Shown in pieces: positions 56,671-64,000 of a stretch of DNA of 64,000 nt (its first letter is position 1; the number at the start of each line of letters is the position of its first letter). The stretch is from Tipula vernalis. Lineage: Eukaryota; Arthropoda; Insecta; Diptera; Tipulidae. Position numbers and translations under genes: made by a program. The notes below the pieces were generated by a model. It searched no databases and was not told the origin of the DNA. It was given only the letters and a program-made list of their open reading frames with translations. The DNA lies in NCBI GenBank assembly GCA_958295665.1, contig OY282558.1, positions 353,319,034 through 353,383,033 of the forward strand, read 5' to 3'.

Positions 56671-59600
56671 ATGGCAATAAATTTTGATTTAAATTTTGAT
56701 TCGTCTTTGGACCAAAATGAATTTGGTGAACCATTTCCATCTGCCGTACCAAGGGTAACCGAATTTGATCCATTACTAAGTTTATTGGAAGTTTGGGAAT
56801 TACCTCAGTTATTGCCGTTGCTAAAAAGTTTGTATTTCACATTATTGAATTTTTTTTTATATTATTGAATTTATTAATATTTATTTTTTGGTTTTCGAAA
56901 ACCCTGTTTTTCGTAATACTGTTTTTCAAAATCCTGTTTTTCCCAAACAAATAGCCTGCTTTATATTTATCCAGGGGAGAGATGTTGTAACATCGAAATG
57001 TTCGATACTTTATCAAAGTTTATGTCTCTCTATTCTCATAAGATTCTACACTATTTCGGTTATTCATCACTCTTTTTCTCCATCGGCTTCCCGATTGTCA
57101 GATTTATCTGAAAATCTGAGTTTTTCTAATAGGACAAAAGATTTTCAGTTTTTTAAAGAATATTCAGATTTTTGTCAGTTTTTTCAGATTTTTGTCAGTC
57201 TGTTCTGACTATACAAAATGTTTACTATTTCTGTTGTTTTGTTGGGCTTGTATGCAATTTTATTTGTGATTACGGATTTGAAAATGCTAGAATTTTTTAT
57301 TTTTTGTTATGTTTAAAATGAAATGATAAAATTTGAAATTTTTTTTTTTATTTTATTTTTGAATCAAATTTTTTTTTTCGAACTCAGTGTATTCAGTTTT
57401 TTTGCATCAAAATCAGATTTTTATTCGGTTTTTAATAAAATAAATATGGCAACGCTGATCACAAATAAAATATTCAGTGATGAAAATATGTCGTGATAGA
57501 GTAGCACAATATGATGTAACTACGATAAAGTATCGAACATTTCGATATTACAACATACCACCCCTGGTTTTATTTTATTTTTTTGATAATTTAACATACA
57601 TACATACATGATTAATAAATATTTTTGCAAATATAGATTTTAACATAACCGTAGAATCTTTTCCGTTTCTACAACTATATCATTTGGATAAAATATTTCA
57701 TCGAGACGAACAATTTGGCCAGCGAATAATATTTGAAGGCAAATTAAATGAATGGCGTGTGATTAATGTATGTTTAGTTGTTGATTTTTGTATTTGCATT
57801 TTATAATATTCGTGGTAATAATGTTAATTTATTATAACACAGAACTATAAAAGATTGGATGAACATTTAACGGATAGTAACTCCTCACAAACAAGTAAAG
57901 ATATTGCAAATTGGGTGCAAGAAACTGGCATCCCCTCGACAACAGGCGAATCGAGTAGTAGCGAATCATTTGTAAGTGTTCGTAATGTATAAATTATATG
58001 TACATATATTTAATAATGTGAGACTCTAAATAGATAACAAATAATTTGATTTTCGTGGTTTAGATAACCCACGAATTGTTATAGTTTGATTTAATTATTC
58101 TCATGGTGAAAACGGTAACACAATATTTAATGTGTGTATTATGTAAATTTGAAAACTCAAACGATCAAATTGATTTTTTATTTTGCCCAGAGTTAGAGAT
58201 ATTCTGAAAGCGTTTAGTTACTAATTTTGGTTGTAATTTCACATACAAAAGTGCAGCAACAGGAAAGCGCCAAAATTTTGTACATTTTTGAGTCCGGAAA
58301 TAAAAGTAGCAAGCGGTCATTAATACTATCGGATTAATGATAAAAAAAATTCTTTTGTTTTTAATGTTTTAAAGAATTTTTGTTGTTTGCTATTATTATC
58401 TACTCAAATTATATAAATCCCATGAAAACCATTTCTATATGTAAACATATTATATAGGTGTTTTCAAGATTCATGCAATCGCCGCAAGGCAAAAAAATAA
58501 TGAGTATTTATAAAAGTCAAGAACCACCACAACTGACTCAAGAAGCGCGGCAGTATCTAGTAAAATCTATAATACATGAATTTATGTCGAAAGACTTATG
58601 TATGGAGATGGCCGATTTTCGAACTATTACAAAAGAAATTACGAACACATTTACATCAGAGAAAGGTGTAAGTTTAACAATTTATATTTTCAGATATCCT
58701 AAAAATGGGATTTTTGCTGCTGTGTCGATGCATGTCTATACAGTGATTATTTGGTAATAATTCTGTAGCGAAACTTAAGGGATTAAAATTCTATACATGC
58801 ATCGACCGACACTCAGTATTTATTAATATAATATCTTGTATGTAATGATTCTAAATTTTATATAGGAATTCTATTTCAAACCATCGAGTGAGCAGCAAAG
58901 ATGTGCAACCGGCTATCTATATAATAAATATAGGAACTGCTCCAGCAGATTACGAAGTAAGGGAATATTTTCCGGTCGGAAACGTCGATCTAGTTCAAAA
59001 TCATCAGGTAAAAATAAATTACTTAATAAAAATTTTATTAAATCGACCCCAACTTGAATATTTTATATTTTTAGACGACAGTTGTAGTTCTGATAAAATA
59101 GCAGTGTGTGTAGTAGACGAAAATTTTGAAGTTAATAAAACTTGGCTAAAATGTTTCCATGAGCCATGGGAAGCCCTTGAACTTAAATGGCAAACCACAT
59201 TTCAAGGAAGGAGAAATGAGCTGTGCTGCATTGAGTCGCCGCAGGAAAAGATATCGAATTTTTTAATCGAATGGCCTCTTTTCACTTCAGCCAATGGATC
59301 TAGACTGGTAAGTCATATAATGTATATCTAAATTCAGTTTTAAAATTTACAAATTACTCTCTAAGGTGGATATAGATTTCGAAAATCTGCATAAAAATAA
59401 AAATTTTAATTTAATAACAAAATGGCCAAGTTTTATAGAACTAGCCGATCAAGTTCTAATGCAACACATCAACGACAAGAATGCGAAAAAGGATCTTTCA
59501 AAAATAAAATTCATTACCAACACTGGTAAAAAAAAAAAAAATTTTATAAATAATATAGATATTAAAACTTATTCCAAAATTCTACAGATTCAAAAAACTT

Positions 59601-60057
59601 CAAATATTTCAAATTACTCCACTACGCACTACCACCAACATCAAGAGCCTCAAAACCGGGGCAGAAGAAGTGCATATGGAAACCATCAATCGAAAATTCG
59701 ATTGGATCATTTATTTTGGAAATCGCTAGCCATGATTTGATCGAAACCAAACTACACGAAATCAGGACTCGATATGCCGAATACGGACAAAATCTTCAGC
59801 CATTGGTGATGATTGTTGGTACAGATGAAAAGGAATTTGTATCGGTCTTTGATAATATTATTTACAAATTTAGCTCTCTATTAGCAGCAGTCGATTGTTG
59901 CTTTAAACTCTTTTTTGTTTTTGATTTAAAATACCCAATAGAGTCAACCAAAGTATGGACTTTTATACAACAGCACTTCTACGAAATAAGCACAAAACAC
60001 GATATAGTGGACTCCAAATTAATAATAATGCTATCGGACTTTAAATACCAGAAATAA
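56671..60057 (+). CDS. Uncharacterised protein with SAM-like N-terminus, eight exons
   Basis: The model has exons 56671-56827, 57637-57767, 57843-57971, 58458-58667, 58866-59007, 59075-59307, 59366-59525 and 59588-60057. All seven introns are GT-AG, the phases agree throughout, and the total is 543 residues. Residues ~30-95 look like a SAM-type helical domain (LLSLLEVWELPQLLPLL, FPFLQLYHLDKIF, GQRIIFEGKLNEW). The middle (~140-230) has EARQYLVKSIIHEFMSKDL, ITKEITNTFTSE, EFYFKP and GYLYNKYRNCSSRLRSKG, a pattern I know from a multi-copy, unnamed animal family. The C-terminal part contains WLKCFHEPWEALELKWQTTF, NFLIEWPLF, QPLVMIVGTDEKEFVSVFDN, AAVDCCFKLFFVFDLKYPIE and VWTFIQQHFYE. Function unknown. 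The frame is undamaged, so it is probably expressed or a recent copy. Confidence 0.82.
56971..57567. mobile_element. MITE in the first intron of the SAM-like gene
   Basis: CCAGGGGAGAGATGTTGTAA ... TTCGATACTTTATC at 56971-57014 is complementary, with a few differences, to 57534-57567 (GATAAAGTATCGAACATTTC ... ACCACCCCTGG). The interior is T-rich (repeated CAGATTTTTGTCAG near 57165-57198) with no coding potential. It makes up most of the 809-bp first intron. The target duplication is unclear because both flanks are T/A-rich. Confidence 0.8.
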
Positions 60058-60100
60058 AAAAATAAAAATGTATGTAAAAATATTTTTATGGTGTGTAATA

Positions 60101-62790
60101 CCCATTGGAGTCAACGAAGATATGAAGATTATTTTTTACAAATAAAATTATATTGACTCTAAAATATTTCTAAACTTTTACAGATTTAACAACGCTTATA
60201 TTTTGCCGAGAGTGCCGCATCATCGTGTAGCCAACAAACTTAACTTTATTCCATACTTTATAAGTCAACTTTAACTTTATTGCTGTGCAATACCACCCAT
60301 TGGAGTCAACGAAGGTATGAAGATTATTTTTTACAAATAAAATTATATTGACTCTAAAATATTTCTAAACTTTTACAGATTTAACAACGCTTATATTTTG
60401 CCGAGAGTGCCGCATCATCGTGTAGCCAACAAACTTAACTTTATTCCATACTTTATAAGTCAACTTTAACTTTATTGCTGTGCAATACCACCCATTGGAG
60501 TCAACGAAGGTATGAAGATTATTTTTTACAAATAAAATTATATTGACTCTAAAATATTTCTAAACTTTTACAGATTTAACAACGCTTATGTTTTGCCGAG
60601 AGTGCCGCATCATCGTGTAGCCAACAAACTTAACTTTATTCCATACTTTATAAGTCAACTTTAACTTTATTGCTGTGCAATACCACCCATTGGAGTCAAC
60701 GAAGGTATGAAGATTATTTTTTACAAATAAAATTATATTGACTCTAAAATATTTCTAAACTTTTACAGATTTAACAACGCTTATATTTTGCCGAGAGTGC
60801 CGCATCATCGTGTAGCCAACAAACTTAACTTTATTCCATACTTTATAAGTCAACTTTAACTTTATTGCTGTGCAATACCACCCATTGGAGTCAACGAAGG
60901 TATGAAGATTATTTTTTACAAATAAAATTATATTGACTCTAAAATATTTCTAAACTTTTACAGATTTAACAACGCTTATATTTTGCCGAGAGTGCCGCAT
61001 CATCGTGTAGCCAACAAACTTAACTTTATTCCATACTTTATAAGTCAACTTTAACTTTATTGCTGTGCAATACCACCCATTGGAGTCAACGAAGGTATGA
61101 AGATTATTTTTTACAAATAAAATTATATTGACTCTAAAATATTTCTAAACTTTTACAGATTTAACAACGCTTATATTTTGCCGAGAGTGCCGCATCATCG
61201 TGTAGCCAACAAACTTAACTTTATTCCATACTTTATAAGTCAACTTTAACTTTATTGCTGTGCAATACCACCCATTGGAGTCAACGAAGGTATGAAGATT
61301 ATTTTTTACAAATAAAATTATATTGACTCTAAAATATTTCTAAACTTTTACAGATTTAACAACGCTTATGTTTTGCCGAGAGTGCCGCATCATCGTGTAG
61401 CCAACAAACTTAACTTTATTCCATACTTTATAAGTCAACTTTAACTCTATTGCTGTGCAATACCACCCATTGGAGTCAACGAAGGTATGAAGATTATTTT
61501 TTACAAATAAAATTATATTGACTCTAAAATATTTCTAAACTTTTACAGATTTAACAACGCTTATATTTTGCCGAGAGTGCCGCATCATCGTGCAGCCAAC
61601 AAACTTAACTTTATTCCATACTTTATAAGTCAACTTTAACTCTATTGCTGTGCAATACCACCCATTGGAGTCAACGAAGGTATGAAGATTATTTTTTACA
61701 AATAAAATTATATTGACTCTAAAATATTTCTAAACTTTTACAGATTTAACAACGCTTATGTTTTGCCGAGAGTGCCGCATCATCGTGTAGCCAACAAACT
61801 TAACTTTATTCCATACTTTATAAGTCAACTTTAACTTTATTGCTGTGCAATACCACCCATTGGAGTCAACGAAGGTATGAAGATTATTTTTTACAAATAA
61901 AATTATATTGACTCTAAAATATTTCTAAACTTTTACAGATTTAACAACGCTTATATTTTGCCGAGAGTGCCGCATCATCGTGTAGCCAACAAACTTAACT
62001 TTATTCCATACTTTATAAGTCAACTTTAACTTTATTGCTGTGCAATACCACCCATTGGAGTCAACGAAGGTATGAAGATTATTTTTTACAAATAAAATTA
62101 TATTGACTCTAAAATATTTCTAAACTTTTACAGATTTAACAACGCTTATATTTTGCCGAGAGTGCCGCATCATCGTGTAGCCAACAAACTTAACTTTATT
62201 CCATACTTTATAAGTCAACTTTAACTTTATTGCTGTGCAATACCACCCATTGGAGTCAACGAAGGTATGAAGATTATTTTTTACAAATAAAATTATATTG
62301 ACTCTAAAATATTTCTAAACTTTTACAGATTTAACAACGCTTATATTTTGCCGAGAGTGCCGCATCATCGTGTAGCCAACAAACTTAACTTTATTCCATA
62401 CTTTATAAGTCAACTTTAACTTTATTGCTGTGCAATACCACCCATTGGAGTCAACGAAGGTATGAAGATTATTTTTTACAAATAAAATTATATTGACTCT
62501 AAAATATTTCTAAACTTTTACAGATTTAACAACGCTTATGTTTTGCCGAGAGTGCCGCATCATCGTGTAGCCAACAAACTTAACTTTATTCCATACTTTA
62601 TAAGTCAACTTTAACTCTATTGCTGTGCAATACCACCCATTGGAGTCAACGAAGGTATGAAGATTATTTTTTACAAATAAAATTATATTGACTCTAAAAT
62701 ATTTCTAAACTTTTACAGATTTAACAACGCTTATATTTTGCCGAGAGTGCCGCATCATCGTGCAGCCAACAAACTTAACTTTATTCCATA
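60101..62790 (+). repeat. 195-bp satellite, 13.8 near-identical copies
   Basis: Copies start (CCCATTGGAGTCAACGAAG) at 60101, 60296, 60491 and every 195 bp to 62636; the last is cut at about 62790. Variants (TTATGTTTTG for TTATATTTTG; AACTCTATT for AACTTTATT; GTGCAGCC for GTGTAGCC) show a six-unit, 1170-bp higher-order repeat: copies 3-8 match copies 9-14. The unit contains a splice-acceptor-like CTTTTACAG. Its start resembles 59930-59960 in the last exon of the SAM-like gene, which ends just 44 bp upstream. Confidence 0.95.
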
Positions 62791-62921
62791 CCTTCCTTAT
62801 TTTAGTTATTAATATTTAATTTGATTAGTCAATTTTATCTTGGATTTATTTAGTTATTTTGAATACTTATACAAATAATTTTACATTTGGTACTCAATTT
62901 TAATCTGTTGTCATTTACAAA
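62791..62921. promoter_or_regulatory. Upstream region of the C2H2 gene
   Basis: 131 bases of AT-rich DNA between the end of the satellite and the ATG at 62922. No specific element is recognised. Confidence 0.3.
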
Positions 62922-64000
62922 ATGTATTCATGCTTTTTATGCTCTAAAAGTTTTTGTGGTGTTGACATATTATTCATTCATTTAAAAAATTATCATATGC
63001 TAAATAATGAAGACAATTTTAAATGTGTTCAAGATAACTGCCTGAATTCATTTTCGAAAATGAATTCTTATAAAAGACATTTGAAAAATTCACACCCAAT
63101 TTCTGGTATAAAAACAAATTCTAATATTGTGACCGACAGTTCTTCTCGTATGAGACCCGTATCAATTTTGAATTCTTCCAAATCAATCGAACAAAACTTG
63201 TTAATGCCAAAATTAAATCTATCATTCAATACAGTAAACCAGATTTTTAAATCGGAGGACATTTTTAAAACAGCGAAGCAACTGATATCTTTGAAAGCTC
63301 TCGAATTCTATTGTAAGCAATCTGGTTGCAGTCATTTAACCAATACCGCTATTGAAAACTTAATCTTAGATTTTACTCAAATTATATTAAACACAGTAAT
63401 CTCTGAAATTAAAAAAAATATTTTACCTGCAGTTTCAACTGAAAGAGAATCGATTGAAACATTTTTAAATTTTTGTGCTGACCCATTTCAAAATATTAAA
63501 TCTGAATATATGTTATTAAAAACTTTAACGGATGTTGAAATGTATTCTCCGGTGTCTAAATTTATAGTCAACTCTAGGATTAAAGAAGCAATTAACAAGG
63601 GTGAACCATGTTTTAAGAATCAATTAGATATCGGAGTTCTAATGCCCATAGAATTTCAAATCAAAAAATTTTTTGAAATTCCCCATATGTTGAAATCGAC
63701 TTTAGCAAACCAAGAGCTTTTAAACAGCAATTTAGATGATATTTCAAACTTTGTTCAGGGAAAACTATGGCGAAAAAAGATATTAGAATTTGAAAATAAA
63801 ACTGTAATACCATATTTTCTGTATTACGACGATTTTGAACCTGGTGATGCTTTAGGTAGTTCTGCTGGGAATCAATCCATTGCCGCGTTCTATTACAGTT
63901 TTCCTTCAATTCCATTTTATAATTCTTCACTCGAAAATATTTTTGTAAGCATGTTTTTAAAATCGAAAGTCCTTAAACAACATGGCAATACAAAATGTTT
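62922..64000 (+). CDS. C2H2 zinc-finger protein of a multi-copy family, 3' end outside the window
   Basis: An uninterrupted frame of 359 codons runs from ATG at 62922 through the last base. Two C2H2 fingers open it: CFLCSKSF...FIHLKNYH (residues 4-26) and CVQDNCLNSF...YKRHLKNSH (about 36-59). A Ser-rich linker follows (TDSSSRM), then a helical region (AKQLISLKALEFYCKQSGCS) and, near residues 300-345, IPYFLYYDDFEPGDALGSSAG and SSLENIFVSMFL. The family pattern YYDDFExGxxLGSxAG is one I associate with unnamed proteins repeated many times in insect, fish and cnidarian genomes, probably transposon-linked. No intron is needed so far. Function unknown; the undamaged frame argues for recent activity. 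Confidence 0.8.
   Translation, partial: MYSCFLCSKSFCGVDILFIHLKNYHMLNNEDNFKCVQDNCLNSFSKMNSYKRHLKNSHPISGIKTNSNIVTDSSSRMRPVSILNSSKSIEQNLLMPKLNLSFNTVNQIFKSEDIFKTAKQLISLKALEFYCKQSGCSHLTNTAIENLILDFTQIILNTVISEIKKNILPAVSTERESIETFLNFCADPFQNIKSEYMLLKTLTDVEMYSPVSKFIVNSRIKEAINKGEPCFKNQLDIGVLMPIEFQIKKFFEIPHMLKSTLANQELLNSNLDDISNFVQGKLWRKKILEFENKTVIPYFLYYDDFEPGDALGSSAGNQSIAAFYYSFPSIPFYNSSLENIFVSMFLKSKVLKQHGNTKC

Noticed and set aside
60101..62790. CRISPR-like array
   Set aside because: The repeats are directly adjoining 195-bp units without variable spacers, in a eukaryotic context.

Overview
This window looks like AT-rich, repeat-dense insect DNA. Three things point there: a recognisable lachesin-type immunoglobulin gene, host genes with short (57-66 bp) GT-AG introns, and a transposon set typical of arthropods (BEL/Pao, Ty3/Gypsy, R1-, I- and CR1/Jockey-type LINEs, Penelope-like, Helitron, mariner, pogo-like and foldback elements). 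A dipteran (lower fly or midge) is my best guess, but nothing here fixes the species.

Layout. 1-3000: decayed BEL/Pao pol carrying a foldback MITE. 3095-4690: minus-strand Gypsy remnant. 5385-6558: lachesin-like gene. 7806-8025: minus-strand LINE RT scrap. 9325-10000: dead mariner. 10380-11235: degenerate array of ~135-bp units that flips orientation. About 11430-17440: a nest in which an R1-type LINE (11530-14540) and an I-type LINE tail (15492-16752) each sit inside one older CR1/Jockey-like LINE, both with visible target-site duplications. 17615-21241: minus-strand Gypsy with its RT core deleted. 23510-26060: minus-strand Helitron remnant. 26702-28773: intact four-exon F-box/leucine-rich gene. 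29500-31300: Penelope-like remnant and two inverted-repeat elements. 33240-35340: low-complexity G+T tracts around a pogo-ended element loaded with the ~135-bp units. 36126-40904: ORF-less 4.8-kb insertion with a 21-bp duplication at its ends. 42862-48260: foldback DNA transposon. 49765-50247: long hairpin. 50810-51200: Gypsy RT scrap. 52235-53460: pieces of F-box gene paralogues. 56671-60057: complete eight-exon gene with a SAM-like N-terminus. 60101-62790: 195-bp satellite. 62922 to the right edge: long open frame for a C2H2 protein that continues past the window.

The two most interesting places. (1) The 5.4-kb foldback transposon at 42862-48260 has a 9-bp target duplication and long inverted termini built of ~178-bp tandem units. 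Its centre encodes a broken DDE transposase followed by a ubiquitin-hydrolase-like (peptidase C19-like) domain, which resembles Drosophila FB-NOF in architecture. (2) The right end holds the SAM-like gene, a satellite that seems to contain a stretch of that gene's last exon, and a C2H2 gene of a multi-copy family. These may be parts of one mobile or amplifying unit.

Only four protein-coding units look intact or plausibly functional: lachesin-like, F-box/LRR, SAM-like, and the partial C2H2 frame. The rest is transposon debris, repeats or sequence with no recognisable feature.
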